From Rhodothermales bacterium (lineage in GTDB: Bacteria > Bacteroidota > Rhodothermia > Rhodothermales > Bin80): DNA of 52,733 nucleotides. Every line of letters begins with the position of its first letter. Position 1 is the first letter of the stretch. A program made the position numbers and the translations under genes. The DNA lies in contig JAJECE010000046.1 of the NCBI GenBank assembly GCA_022822185.1, positions 1 to 52,733 of the forward strand, given 5' to 3'. Positions 8,589 through 17,854 of this stretch are shown piece by piece. The notes under the pieces are model-generated. The model saw only the letters and a program-made list of their open reading frames with translations, made no database searches and was not told the origin of the DNA.

Positions 8589-9201
8589 AAAAATTTCAGA
8601 GGAACAAGACGAATCCCTTGGGGGATCCCAATCCACAGAGACCGTTGAAGGTGCGGCTCAGAATGGAAATGAATCTATCTCGGAAACGGAATCCATACAG
8701 GATCCCCTGGCCCGGTGCGCTGAAGAATTGGCGGCGGAGAAAGATCAGAGGCTCCGGGTTGCGGCCGAGTTTGCAAACTACCGCCGACGCATAGAGAATC
8801 AGCGTACCGACTGGTCACTCCGTGCTCAGGCCGGCGTACTCCGAACCCTGCTGCCTATTCTGGATGATCTGGAGCGGTCTCTGACTGTGGCGGAGGAAGC
8901 CAAATCCGAAGACATTGCATTTCGATCCCTGCAGTCCGGTGTTCACCTCGTACGTGAGAATTTTGTCAGCGAACTGGAGAAGTTAGGACTCAAGCGCATC
9001 CAAACCGTGGGAACACTTTTTGATGAGCATCTGCATGAGGCGGTCGGACAGGCACCTGCCCCCGAAGGTGACGAAGATGGACACATACTGTACGAAAGCC
9101 AGGCAGGATATTGTCTGAGAGAACTGGTGCTCCGGCATGCAAAGGTGATTGTGGGGATTGCTCCTGCATCCACTGTTCCCGCGGAAGCGGATGTACAATG
9201 A
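8581..9201 (+). CDS. grpE: Nucleotide exchange factor GrpE
   Basis: GrpE releases ADP from DnaK and so resets the Hsp70 cycle. The 206-residue product has an acidic, low-complexity N-terminus (about 1-45, rich in Glu and Ser), a long helical stalk ([20 protein letters not shown], then [11 protein letters not shown]), and the C-terminal beta domain, with [28 protein letters not shown] and the closing RHAKVIVG. The length is normal. The start lies inside the end of hrcA (8-base overlap), and its TGA overlaps the ATG of dnaJ as ATGA, so the three are translated from one message. Confidence 0.96.
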   Translation: MSEKISEEQDESLGGSQSTETVEGAAQNGNESISETESIQDPLARCAEELAAEKDQRLRVAAEFANYRRRIENQRTDWSLRAQAGVLRTLLPILDDLERSLTVAEEAKSEDIAFRSLQSGVHLVRENFVSELEKLGLKRIQTVGTLFDEHLHEAVGQAPAPEGDEDGHILYESQAGYCLRELVLRHAKVIVGIAPASTVPAEADVQ

Positions 9202-10352
9202 GTGACTACTACGAAGTCCTGGGGATAAGCCGCGACGCATCCGCAGAAGAAATAAAGAAGGCCTATCGCAAGAAGGCGCTCAAAAATCACCCAGACCGAA
9301 ATCCAGGGGATAAGGCGGCCGAGTCCCGCTTTAAAGAGGCCGCGGTTGCGTACGAGGTTCTGAGTGATGAAAAGAAGCGTGAAATTTATGATCGCTACGG
9401 CGAAGCAGGCTTGCGTGGATCCGGAGGAGGGGGGCAATCCGGATTTACCGACGTAAACGATATTTTCAGTGCGTTCAGTGACATCTTTGGAAACTCAGCG
9501 GGAGGGGCATTTGACAGTTTCTTTGGCGGAAGACGGCAGCGAACCCGAGAACGGGGACAGCCAGGGGGAACCATTGCACAGCAACTGCCCCTAACGCTAG
9601 AAGAAATCGCAGACGGAACAGAAAAGCGCGTCAAAGTGCACCGAATGACTGCATGCCGGACCTGTGAGGGGAGTGGGGCAAAAGGGGGTGCTAGTCAATT
9701 AAAAACATGCAGTACCTGTAATGGGTCCGGGGAAGAGCGTCATGTACGACAGACCCCAATGGGACAGTTTATGAGCGTATCCGAGTGTGGCAGGTGCCGG
9801 GGCGAAGGGCTGCTGATTGAGGATAAATGTCCAGAATGCCGGGGGCAGGGGCGCCTTGATGGAGAATCCTCTATCAAGGTGAAAGTACCGGCCGGTGTAG
9901 AGGACGGGATGGTCATCAACCTGCGCGGACAGGGACATGCCGGGGCGCGAGGAGGCCGGCCAGGCGATCTGCGGATTGAGATCCGTGAGAAGGCACATGA
10001 GCACTTTATCCGCAGAGGCAGTGATTTGATTTACAATATGGAGATTTCTTTTCCCGATGCAGCACTGGGGACAGACATTGAGATACCCACCCTCACAGGG
10101 CGGGCAAGCATCACAATCGCTTCAGGAACCCAGTCTGGAAAGGTCCTGCGGATGCAGGGACGGGGACTGGGGCAACTCCGAAGCACCCGAAAAGGGGATC
10201 AACTCGTCCGAATTCGGGTATGGACCCCGCAGAATCTCTCCGCGTCCGACAAAAAAGCATTGGAAAAATTACGCGAATCCGAGACATTTCAGCCAGAGAA
10301 GACAGAGAAGAATAAAACGTTCTTTTCAAAAGTAAAGGATGCCTTTGCGTAG
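9198..10352 (+). CDS. dnaJ: Chaperone DnaJ (type I Hsp40)
   Basis: DnaJ hands unfolded proteins to DnaK and stimulates its ATPase. From the ATG that overlaps the grpE stop, the product has 384 residues. It has a J domain (1-70) with His31-Pro32-Asp33, a Gly/Phe-rich linker (about 75-115), and four zinc-binding CxxCxGxG motifs ([32 protein letters not shown]; about 150-225), followed by the two substrate-binding beta domains. The frame is open further upstream (to 9111), but the J domain and the operon overlap fix the start at 9198. All canonical type I parts are present. Confidence 0.97.
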   Translation: MSDYYEVLGISRDASAEEIKKAYRKKALKNHPDRNPGDKAAESRFKEAAVAYEVLSDEKKREIYDRYGEAGLRGSGGGGQSGFTDVNDIFSAFSDIFGNSAGGAFDSFFGGRRQRTRERGQPGGTIAQQLPLTLEEIADGTEKRVKVHRMTACRTCEGSGAKGGASQLKTCSTCNGSGEERHVRQTPMGQFMSVSECGRCRGEGLLIEDKCPECRGQGRLDGESSIKVKVPAGVEDGMVINLRGQGHAGARGGRPGDLRIEIREKAHEHFIRRGSDLIYNMEISFPDAALGTDIEIPTLTGRASITIASGTQSGKVLRMQGRGLGQLRSTRKGDQLVRIRVWTPQNLSASDKKALEKLRESETFQPEKTEKNKTFFSKVKDAFA

Positions 10353-10439
10353 CGGAATAAGCAGAGCAGGCGAATGAACGGAGCCGCTGACCTCCTGAAC
10401 GTACTTTAGAACCAGAGGCATTCTTCTTACCTACCTGAA

Positions 10440-10608
10440 AAGCGGGAACCTCGCTGGAAAATTCGTTCCTGTTCGCGTTGTTGTGCGGCATGAGGAAGAT
10501 CCTGTCAATGTGTAGTTCAGCCAGACACGGTCGTGTTGCCATGATGTATACGGGAGTGAAGTTGGCCGCAGATAAAATGGGAACCAATCCCCTGAAAGCG
10601 CATAGCAT
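10440..10608 (-). pseudogene. Possible decayed nucleotidyltransferase (NadD-like) fragment
   Basis: On the minus strand a short stretch reads SAANFTPVYIMATRPCLAEL followed by HIDRIFLMPHNN. It loosely recalls the start of nicotinate-nucleotide adenylyltransferases (GGxFNPVHxGH, then xLDRVLFxPxxxPPHK). The second histidine motif is lost, and the frame runs on into the antisense of dnaJ. A neighbouring frame reads LHSRIHHG at the same place, which would suit a frameshift. The resemblance is weak and may be chance. Confidence 0.2.
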
Positions 10609-10629
10609 CCTGATCAGGTTTATGTGATT

Positions 10630-10896
10630 ATGACAAATACGCTTTCAGTCTCTAACCAGTTCTCTAAAACAGGAGTTGGGCCAGAACAGGCTGAGGCCAT
10701 AGCGGATGTGATTGTAGATCCCGATGCCCAGAAAAATGAAAATCTCGCAATCAGGGAGTTTATGTATGATGCGTGCAGAGTTGTGCAGAGCAGAATAAAT
10801 GCTTGGCATGGCCGCATGTGTGCTCAAAAAAACTGGATTGTTGGAATGAGGACAGCGGTCACAGGTGCTTTGTTTGCCGGGGGACTCTTTTTCTGA
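10630..10896 (+). CDS. Small DUF1640/CCDC90-like protein, possibly truncated
   Basis: This 88-codon frame (a GTG two codons earlier is possible) begins MTNTLSVSNQFSKTGVGPEQ and AEAIADVIVD. That resembles the N-terminus of small DUF1640/CCDC90-type coiled-coil proteins, in which a 'gF...QAEAi' segment is followed by a coiled coil and one C-terminal membrane helix. Here the coiled coil (about 30-65) is short, and the hydrophobic tail (TAVTGALFAGGLFF) stops early, so it may be a worn or internally deleted copy. It stands alone in the 824-base space between dnaJ and leuS. The rest of that space (10897-11176) holds nothing I recognise beyond an AT-rich leader before leuS. Function is unknown; related proteins are often near mobile DNA. 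Confidence 0.4.
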   Translation: MTNTLSVSNQFSKTGVGPEQAEAIADVIVDPDAQKNENLAIREFMYDACRVVQSRINAWHGRMCAQKNWIVGMRTAVTGALFAGGLFF

Positions 10897-11176
10897 TACT
10901 TTTCGATAATCAGGAGGAAACGACAGATCTGCTTGCCTAAAAAACACCCCCGACCATCCTGTCTAGAAACTATATTCCTAGCGGCGTGAGATTCCGCACC
11001 CTTATATACATTCTCGATTTCTGTATGGACACCGCCAACCTCACGTCACTACGAAAATTCAGTTTTGTAATCCTAAACCCCGTAATTCACGCTTCCAATC
11101 CTGAAAATATTTGTTTCCCGTTCGGCGACTCCAACCTTGTTCGTGGAAAAACTAATTTCTAAGTTTCAATTAAAAA

Positions 11177-13774
11177 ATGGCGGTATATCCTTTTCGGAAA
11201 ATTGAAAGCCGATGGCAGACATACTGGGAGGAAAAGAAAACCTTCCGTACCCCCACCAAGGTCGATACGACCAAACCCAAATACTATGTGCTGGACATGT
11301 TTCCCTATCCCAGTGGGGCAGGGCTCCATGTTGGGCATCCCGAAGGGTACACGGCGACCGACATTGTGGCACGCTACAAGCGGATGCGCGGGTTCAATGT
11401 TTTGCATCCAATTGGATGGGATGCCTTCGGACTCCCTGCCGAACAGTATGCACTGCGGACAGGAACGCATCCGCGTATTACAACCGAACAAAATATTTGC
11501 CGGTTCCGAAAACAACTCAAATCCCTGGGCTTCTCCTATGACTGGGATCGTGAGATTGATACGACTGATCCCGGCTATTTCAAATGGACCCAGTGGATTT
11601 TCCTAAAACTGTTTGAACGCGGGCTGGCATATGAGGCTAAAGTGCCCGTATGGTGGTGTGAAGAATTAGGCACAACCCTCGCAAATGAGGAGGTGGTGGA
11701 TGGAAAGAGTGACATTGGCGGCTATCCCTGTGAGAGGCGGATGCTGCGGCAGTGGGTGCTGCGAATTACAGAGTATGCGGAACGGCTGCTGGATGGGTTG
11801 GAAGAGACGGACTGGCCCGTCAGCACCAAGGAAATGCAACGCAACTGGATCGGGCGCAGTGAAGGGGCGGACATTGAATTCCCCGTTCAGGATATGGATG
11901 CCGCCAGCATCCTCGTTTATACCACACGCCCGGACACGATCTTTGGGGCAACCTACATGGTGCTTGCTCCAGAGCATCCGATGGTAGACCGAATCTCTAC
12001 CGAAGTCCAGCAGGATGAAGTTCAAAACTACAAGGATCTGGCATCCCGTAAAAGCGATCTAGAGCGAACGGAACTCCAGAAAGAGAAGACAGGGGTGTTC
12101 ACGGGAGCATACGCCATCAATCCTGTCAACAAGGAATCCATCCCTGTCTGGATCGCAGACTATGTACTGTACTCCTATGGAACAGGGGCGATCATGGCGG
12201 TTCCAGGTCAGGATGAACGCGACTGGGCGTTCGCTGCAAAGTATGATCTCCCCATTCGCCGTACGGTTCAGCCGCCTCCGGATTTCACTGGACTGGCCTA
12301 CACAGGAGATGGCCCGGCAATGAACAGTGAATTTCTGGATGGTCTTCACATTGAAGATGCCAAAATACGCATCTTGGATTGGCTTGAGGAGCAGAAGGTG
12401 GGGTGCCGTAAAGTGAATTATAAATTGCGGGATTGGCTGTTTTCCAGGCAGCGCTACTGGGGCGAACCCATTCCGGTTGTTTTTCAGAACGAAGAAGTAC
12501 ACTCGTTACCCGAGAATGTGCTTCCGATCAATTTGCCTGAACTGGATGAGTTCAAACCAAGCGGAACCCCAGAGGGACCGCTTGCTTTAGCCACCGAGTG
12601 GCTCACGGTTACCAACCCTGATACCGGCGAGGTCGCTAGACGGGAGACCAATACTATGCCACAATGGGCAGGATCCTGCTGGTATTTCCTGCGCTACATT
12701 GACCCGCGCAACCCGGAACGAATGGTAGATCCCGAACTGGAAAAGTACTGGATGCCGGTGGATCTCTATATCGGTGGTGCAGAACATGCGGTTCTTCATC
12801 TGCTCTATGCCCGTTTCTGGCATATGGTGCTTTACGATGCGGGGGTGGTTTCAACGCCGGAACCGTTTGCAAAACTCGTTCATCAGGGAATGATTCTGGG
12901 CGAACTGGAATATACTGCCTGGCGCAGCAGCGCAACCGGACAATGGGTCAGCGCCGAAAAGGTCAGCGACGGAAAAGAAGTCCATACGGGGATAATCCTG
13001 GAACCGGTTCAGATTGATGTCGAGGCTGTCGCCAAAGATAGGGAGCGCTTTCTACTGAAAGATGCCCCCGATATCCAGTTGGATGTACGTGCATTCAAAA
13101 TGAGTAAAAGCCGTGGAAATGTTATCAATCCCGACGAGATCATTGAGCAGTATGGAGCAGATGCTTTCCGTCTCTATGAGATGTTTATGGGGCCTCTGGA
13201 ACAGGTGAAGCCGTGGAGCACTCGGGGGGTACACGGGACATTTCGGTTTCTTAGCCGTATCTGGCGACTGATCACAGAAAACCCGCTCAGTGAAAAAGAA
13301 CCGGATCGGAAACAGTTACGTATCCTGCATCAGACAATTGAGCGCGTGACCAATGACATTGAAAATCTGCGTATGAATACCGCCATCGCTGCATTGATGG
13401 AGTTCGTGAATGCAGCGTTCAAGTGGAAGGAACTTCCCCGCACGATTGCCGAGCCGTTTGTCCTTTTGCTTGCCCCGTTTGCGCCGCATATTGCAGAAGA
13501 GTTATGGTCTCGCTTTGGCTACAAAGACTCATTGGCCTATGCTCCCTGGCCGGAGTTGAATCTGGAATACCTTGCCGAGGAGTTAATCGATTTGCCAGTG
13601 CAGGTCAATGGCCGGGTTCGGGCAACGATCCGTGTTGCACCGGGGGCCGATAAGCAGAAGGTTCTTCATGTGGCAATACAGGAACCCAATGTAAAGCGAT
13701 TCCTGGGCGATGCTCCGCCACGCCGGGAGATTTATGTGCCTGGCCGGATCCTGAACCTTGTCGCCGCAAAGTAA
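11177..13774 (+). CDS. leuS: Leucine-tRNA ligase
   Basis: LeuRS charges tRNA-Leu and edits wrongly charged norvaline and isoleucine. The 865-residue product has the bacterial class Ia layout: catalytic fold with the HIGH box as HVGH (residues 51-54) and [13 protein letters not shown], the inserted CP1 editing domain (about 220-420, with [14 protein letters not shown] and the closing [15 protein letters not shown]), the KMSKS loop at 641-645 ([15 protein letters not shown]), and the anticodon-binding and C-terminal domains. The length is normal. The start [19 protein letters not shown] matches the family start. Its TAA overlaps the ATG of bshB1 by one base, so the two are translationally linked. 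Confidence 0.97.
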   Translation: MAVYPFRKIESRWQTYWEEKKTFRTPTKVDTTKPKYYVLDMFPYPSGAGLHVGHPEGYTATDIVARYKRMRGFNVLHPIGWDAFGLPAEQYALRTGTHPRITTEQNICRFRKQLKSLGFSYDWDREIDTTDPGYFKWTQWIFLKLFERGLAYEAKVPVWWCEELGTTLANEEVVDGKSDIGGYPCERRMLRQWVLRITEYAERLLDGLEETDWPVSTKEMQRNWIGRSEGADIEFPVQDMDAASILVYTTRPDTIFGATYMVLAPEHPMVDRISTEVQQDEVQNYKDLASRKSDLERTELQKEKTGVFTGAYAINPVNKESIPVWIADYVLYSYGTGAIMAVPGQDERDWAFAAKYDLPIRRTVQPPPDFTGLAYTGDGPAMNSEFLDGLHIEDAKIRILDWLEEQKVGCRKVNYKLRDWLFSRQRYWGEPIPVVFQNEEVHSLPENVLPINLPELDEFKPSGTPEGPLALATEWLTVTNPDTGEVARRETNTMPQWAGSCWYFLRYIDPRNPERMVDPELEKYWMPVDLYIGGAEHAVLHLLYARFWHMVLYDAGVVSTPEPFAKLVHQGMILGELEYTAWRSSATGQWVSAEKVSDGKEVHTGIILEPVQIDVEAVAKDRERFLLKDAPDIQLDVRAFKMSKSRGNVINPDEIIEQYGADAFRLYEMFMGPLEQVKPWSTRGVHGTFRFLSRIWRLITENPLSEKEPDRKQLRILHQTIERVTNDIENLRMNTAIAALMEFVNAAFKWKELPRTIAEPFVLLLAPFAPHIAEELWSRFGYKDSLAYAPWPELNLEYLAEELIDLPVQVNGRVRATIRVAPGADKQKVLHVAIQEPNVKRFLGDAPPRREIYVPGRILNLVAAK

Positions 13775-14523
13775 TGTCGGAGCAACTTGACCTGCTGGCG
13801 ATTGGTGCCCATCCAGATGATGTTGAACTAGCGGTGGGGGGCACATTAATTTTGTCGGGACGGCAGGGACTTCGTGTTGGTGTCGTGGATTTGACCCGTG
13901 GAGAATTGGGCACCAGGGGAACTCCCGAACTAAGAGACCAGGAGGCAAGTAAAGCATCCGTCATCCTCGGACTCTCCATGCGTGAGAACCTTGGTCTCCC
14001 GGATGGTAGTATTACGTCCGATGGACTGAATGCTCTTGTACGCGTGCTGCGCAGATGGTGCCCCCGCATCGTAATGACACATCCCGCCGACTGCAGGCAC
14101 CCAGATCACATAGCCGCACATCATCTAGTTCGGAATGCATGCTTTTACTCGGGATTACAGAAACTGGATCAAAGCGCGGATGCCGCACCATGGCGCCCCC
14201 ATCACTTGTTGCATTTTGCGGAGGTCCGGCATTTTGAGCCGGATTTTGTTGTTGATGTGACTAGTGTCTGGGACCAACGCACCGAAGCACTCCGCTGCTA
14301 TGGTTCCCAGATTCACAGTCCCACGTACAAGGAGCAGAACGAGGAGCCGGAAACCTATATTTCGAACATTCAATTTTTTGAGTGGATTGAGGCACGTGCC
14401 CGCACATACGGGCAATTGGCAGGTTGTACCTATGGAGAGCCATTTCAGTATAGCGGGGTGCTGGGCACCTCAAACCTCGGTGCATTCTTACACTTAGAAG
14501 CCTCCTTTCGGCAGACAAAATAG
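13774..14523 (+). CDS. bshB1: Bacillithiol biosynthesis deacetylase BshB1 (PIG-L family)
   Basis: BshB1 removes the acetyl group from GlcNAc-malate, the second step in making bacillithiol, the low-molecular-weight thiol of Bacillota, Deinococcota and many Bacteroidota. The 249-residue product has the PIG-L zinc site: AHPDD at residues 12-16, and the second ligand motif in HPDHIAAHHL near residue 110. The VVDLTRGELGTRGT and ASKASVILGLSMRENLGLPD patterns are those of the BshB1 branch rather than of mycothiol deacetylases. bshA and bshC are not in the window. It follows leuS with a one-base overlap. The C-terminal motif YGEPFQYSGVLG also fits. Confidence 0.92.
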   Translation: MSEQLDLLAIGAHPDDVELAVGGTLILSGRQGLRVGVVDLTRGELGTRGTPELRDQEASKASVILGLSMRENLGLPDGSITSDGLNALVRVLRRWCPRIVMTHPADCRHPDHIAAHHLVRNACFYSGLQKLDQSADAAPWRPHHLLHFAEVRHFEPDFVVDVTSVWDQRTEALRCYGSQIHSPTYKEQNEEPETYISNIQFFEWIEARARTYGQLAGCTYGEPFQYSGVLGTSNLGAFLHLEASFRQTK

Positions 14524-14553
14524 ACTTCCCCATTCCTGTCCCTCTGCGACATT

Positions 14554-14948
14554 ATGTACAGGGAACCTCCCATTCTCTGTTCTGTACATTGCGGCTGGAG
14601 TTCAAAGCAGCCTACTCATGGATGTATTGTCACCGCCGTAGCTTGTTCTATCAGTATTATCGAGAGTTCCTTTCTCATTATGTGGGGATTCACTCGGCCC
14701 ATTATGCGCAGTTTAGACGAACTTCATGCTAAAATGGATTGATTTGATGATAGGTTTACGGAGGCTTTAAAACAGAGTGAGGCCCGCAAATGGAGGCCCT
14801 GGGCGAACTCAAATCTGGACTGAAACAGGCAGATAAACGAATTGATGATATTGCCTGCGAAATGTATACAATGAATGGGCAGATGCAGAGGATCGTGGGC
14901 TATCCTGGGCAGGAAGGCATCATCGTAGAAAGACAACCAACATCGTAA
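14554..14948 (+). pseudogene. Broken membrane-anchored coiled-coil protein
   Basis: An open frame from 14554 carries a hydrophobic stretch (TAVACSISIIESSFLIMWGF) and then RSLDELHAKMD before an in-frame TGA at 14740. Reading on past that stop gives FDDRFTEALKQSEAR. A one-base shift near 14790 continues as MEALGELKSGLKQADKRI and DDIACEMYTMNGQMQRIVGY, to a TAA at 14946. Together this reconstructs one small protein with an N-terminal membrane segment and a coiled coil of RIDEL/MDxRFD type, broken by one stop and one frameshift. Such proteins are common, function unknown. The stretch from 14949 to the insertion sequence (about 180 bases) holds nothing recognised. Confidence 0.6.
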
Positions 14949-15130
14949 CCGCCCTCCATTTATCCAGAACCCCGTTCCACCTCTACCCGCTCCAGACCCA
15001 GTATAAAGTCCCTCTCACCTCCACCAAACTTGGGGGCAGCGAATATGAAGCAGAGAATAAACGTTTTCCCAAAGAGAGGCAAAACCTGAGGCCTGCCGGG
15101 CCGAGATCTCGTAGTCTGGTTAATTACCTG

Positions 15131-15150
15131 ATTCGTCCATATGGACGAAT
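15131..15150. repeat. 20-base perfect palindrome at the left end of the insertion sequence
   Basis: ATTCGTCCATATGGACGAAT reads the same on both strands. Its half-site is repeated once, inverted, at the right end of the insertion sequence (17036-17044). It may be a transposase-binding site or a hairpin that ends transcription from the element. Confidence 0.75.
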
Positions 15151-15248
15151 TTTCCTCTCTTTTTGCCGCCTCAGTATACGATATTCTCAGGTAGTTGGAA
15201 ATTTCTTCTGAGCAAATTGATGCCGTCCGAAACGGGAATTAGAGGACT

Positions 15249-16997
15249 TCACTTTTTCGACATGAATGGTTTCTGAGCATCAACTCCCAGAATTTCGAAA
15301 GCCTTCTGTTGCGTCTTGCTGACCGTCTCCAGCATGATCACTTCTTTCTCTGTGTTCGTCCCTGTTTTCGGACGCACAACCAGTCGGCAAAGTCCCGCAA
15401 GTTCGTCCATCAGACTCGAAAAATCCATCACCTTTTCGTCCTCTTTCCCTTGTTTGGTCTGAACTTCCCCTTTCGCCTTGGGCAAATATCCGGCCCACTC
15501 TGCCATATTTTCACGCTGCACCTTTTTTTTCGCGGGATCATCCTCTGCATACAGCATCGGTGCCAGTTCCCGGCGCAGATGATACTCTACGTAATAAGCC
15601 AGCATACACAAAAAGACATGCGCAATCATCCGGTCTTTGTTTCGATGATACGTCGGACATGCATGGTGCGAGAGATGATTCATCGTACGGGAGGCAAACT
15701 CAACCATGGATAAACGCTTGTAATTCGCCACCAATTCTTGCGGTTCCGGCCCCTCCTTCATACTGGAACGGATGGCATACATGCCGTCAAGTCGCTCTGC
15801 CTGCGCAATCGCCTCCGTATTGCGGATGTAAGAAAAATGTCCATGCCGAATATCCAGCGTAAAAAAATTCCACATTTTGTGCTTCCCCACCACGCTCCCG
15901 ACCCGCACCCCAATAGCTCCCTGATCTTCCAACCTTTGCCCCTTTCGCCTTGTCACCTGCACAATTTCATCCAGTGCTTCCTCCGTTCTGGCCAAAAATT
16001 CTTCCCGCTGCCGTTTGCCCTTGTCTGCCTGCAAGGGATTCCTGTATAGGAGCAGACGCTCTTCCGGATATAGATGACTGCGGACTTCCACTAAATCCTG
16101 ATCATCAAACAGGCTCATTTGAATGTTTTCCTGTTCCATAACCTTGTGAATCTGACTCTTTTTCATACTGGTGATCCAGTCCAGCCCCGCGGGCATAACC
16201 TCTTTCTGGATGTGCTTTTGCTTCAAAATCTGCCGACATCCCACCAACACCATGTGCTTGAGTTCAAAGGTTTTCCGAATTTTGTCCACCTGGGTACTGA
16301 GAAACTTTCCATCGCCGGTATTATCGAAAAAGACATCCACCGACACTGGACAGCCATCAGGGGCGGTCATCAGACCAATAGCAATCTGCTCCGTGCCTGT
16401 CTTCCTGTCACGGTCGTACTCAAAGGCGGTAATTTCACTTTTCTTGTCATCCATATAACTGCCTGCGACATCACAGAGTACCATGCCTGACTCGGTGAGA
16501 TGCCGTTTAGCCAGACGGCGCTCAATGGCCGTCTTGTGTTTGACCAGTTTCCCCATCGCACGATAGAGATCATCCTGATCCACGCGGTTGAGGGCAAGTT
16601 CATCATTGAGTGTGCTGGCGTTACTGGCAACATCCAATATGGTACCGGTCGCCAGATTGCTTTGCTCCAGCACCCGTACCGCAATCATACCCAGCACCAG
16701 CCGGCGAAAGCGGGAATTATTTGGGGAAATCAGGTTCGGAATATTCAACTTTTCCATGATCCCCAGGACCGCAGCAACATGTCCATGAGGGGTATTGCTG
16801 ACAATGGTGAACGCATCTTCAACGGACTTAACGGCAATGCCCCCTTTCAAGAGGATTCGGATTCCGTCAATGACCGGTTGGGGGAGTTTGGTGAGATTTG
16901 CGAGGGTGATTTTCTGGGATTTTCCGTCGATCCATTTGGATTCACGGATGAGGATGGTCGGGGACCAGCGGCGGTTCTTCACGGTGTCAACAAACAT
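15249..16997 (-). CDS. IS1634-family DDE transposase
   Basis: The transposase cuts and joins the element's ends using an RNase H-like DDE site. From the ATG at 16997 the product has 582 residues; the frame opens two codons earlier with a TTG. The family pattern is clear: a first acidic region in VLCDVAGSYMDDKKSEIT (YDVTxxYFE in relatives), AFEYDRDRKTGTEQIAIGLM and SVDVFFDNTGDGKF, and the characteristic late block RNKDRMIAHVFLCMLAYYVEYHLRREL. The frame is intact, so the element may still be active. It points toward the leuS-bshB1 side. Confidence 0.92.
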   Translation of the reverse strand: MFVDTVKNRRWSPTILIRESKWIDGKSQKITLANLTKLPQPVIDGIRILLKGGIAVKSVEDAFTIVSNTPHGHVAAVLGIMEKLNIPNLISPNNSRFRRLVLGMIAVRVLEQSNLATGTILDVASNASTLNDELALNRVDQDDLYRAMGKLVKHKTAIERRLAKRHLTESGMVLCDVAGSYMDDKKSEITAFEYDRDRKTGTEQIAIGLMTAPDGCPVSVDVFFDNTGDGKFLSTQVDKIRKTFELKHMVLVGCRQILKQKHIQKEVMPAGLDWITSMKKSQIHKVMEQENIQMSLFDDQDLVEVRSHLYPEERLLLYRNPLQADKGKRQREEFLARTEEALDEIVQVTRRKGQRLEDQGAIGVRVGSVVGKHKMWNFFTLDIRHGHFSYIRNTEAIAQAERLDGMYAIRSSMKEGPEPQELVANYKRLSMVEFASRTMNHLSHHACPTYHRNKDRMIAHVFLCMLAYYVEYHLRRELAPMLYAEDDPAKKKVQRENMAEWAGYLPKAKGEVQTKQGKEDEKVMDFSSLMDELAGLCRLVVRPKTGTNTEKEVIMLETVSKTQQKAFEILGVDAQKPFMSKK

Positions 16998-17134
16998 GAA
17001 CAAGAATAGATTGGTTGTTTTTTAATGTCTATCACTGGACGAATGTACGGAAATGCTCACTCAGTCAGAAGGCCACTCATATTCTTTGAATTTCCACACT
17101 TCTCGAAGTCCTTGACCGTCCATGAAAAAACCGC

Positions 17135-17302
17135 ATGCCAATAGTGATCCGTGTGAAACTTGCTCTGGTTGACAAGGCCTGCAAATTGAAACCCCGCAGA
17201 TACCGTTCACTGGATCCCCGCATGACCAAAATTCTGACGGAGGCACTAGCCAAGACTCAACGCACGAAGAACGCAATGGTGGAATTGCCGGCTGATGAAT
17301 GA
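17135..17302 (+). CDS. Short basic ORF of 55 codons, unknown
   Basis: An ATG-to-TGA frame that begins MPIVIRVKLALVDKACKLKP and ends TQRTKNAMVELPADE. It is rich in lysine and arginine and reads like the end of a DNA- or RNA-associated protein, but I recognise no family. It sits between the right end of the insertion sequence and the converging end of the bd-like operon. It may be the 3' remnant of a gene interrupted by the insertion, or not coding at all. Confidence 0.25.
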   Translation: MPIVIRVKLALVDKACKLKPRRYRSLDPRMTKILTEALAKTQRTKNAMVELPADE

Positions 17303-17365
17303 CCGAATCTCAATATAAAAATATAGAACCTGCAAATAACAGGCAACCGTCTCTCGTACCGCAGA

Positions 17366-17854
17366 CTACATCCCAAGTTGCCCTTTCATATCGTCCATCA
17401 CCGTATCATCAATCACAGAAAGATTTTTCGCCCGGGTATAATCTTCAATGTTGCGCTTCACCATCGGCTGAACATAGTCTGGGATTGCTTCTAAACGTGT
17501 TAAAGCCTCCGGTGTCCAGGTAAGAGCAGATTCCGTCTCCGCCGATGCAATCGCATCACTGATGACCCCGGTAAAGGGACATTTTCCACCGGACGGAACA
17601 GGTTCCGAAGCAGACTCTTCATGGCTTACCGCCAGATTGGAACGTAACGTCTCCATCGGCTCCGCGGGAGTCGTTCGGCCGCCAATCTTGACCCCCAAAG
17701 AACGTACCATCTGGGTTTCAGCCTTATTCGTCAGCATTGCCATCTGAACATCACACGCAGAACACTTATACACAATAGACATTGAGCCGTCAAACGGGCC
17801 ATGCGTCGAATGCAGGTTCATCGGCTGATCACAGGGGACACAAAGAAATTTCAT
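17366..17854 (-). CDS. Zinc-ribbon/PCP_red domain protein
   Basis: The 162-residue protein has two CxxC knuckles at the N-terminus (Cys5/Cys8 and Cys31/Cys34, a zinc-ribbon-like pair), a disordered middle with one more cysteine (Cys92, in GGKCPFTG), and a C-terminal PCP_red domain (111-160: LTWTPEALTRLEAIPDYVQP, then RNIEDYTRAKNLSVIDDTVM). PCP_red is the small C-terminal domain of BchB/ChlB, the subunit of dark-operative protochlorophyllide reductase, where it helps close the substrate pocket. No photosynthesis gene is in the window, so another tetrapyrrole or protein partner is likely. It is the last gene of the ten-gene operon and overlaps the Mrp gene by 4 bases (ATGA). The role is inferred from context only. 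Confidence 0.8.
   Translation of the reverse strand: MKFLCVPCDQPMNLHSTHGPFDGSMSIVYKCSACDVQMAMLTNKAETQMVRSLGVKIGGRTTPAEPMETLRSNLAVSHEESASEPVPSGGKCPFTGVISDAIASAETESALTWTPEALTRLEAIPDYVQPMVKRNIEDYTRAKNLSVIDDTVMDDMKGQLGM

Larger units (their letters stand above)
15131..17044 (-). mobile_element. IS1634-family insertion sequence
   Basis: The element holds one long transposase gene. Its tentative ends are the 9-base inverted match ATTCGTCCA at 15131-15139 and TGGACGAAT at 17036-17044, giving about 1.9 kb, normal for the family. Beyond 9 bases the two ends agree only partly (ATGGAC against ATAGAC after a two-base slip). No target duplication is visible (TTACCTG on the left, GTACGG on the right), so the ends are not certain. 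The left end is unusual because the terminal sequence is itself part of a 20-base perfect palindrome. Flanks are gene remnants on both sides. Confidence 0.6.

Noticed and set aside
10111-10608. A 165-codon minus-strand frame as a complete gene
   Set aside because: More than half of it is antisense to dnaJ. Only the first part (10440-10608) shows any resemblance to a protein family, and that is weak.
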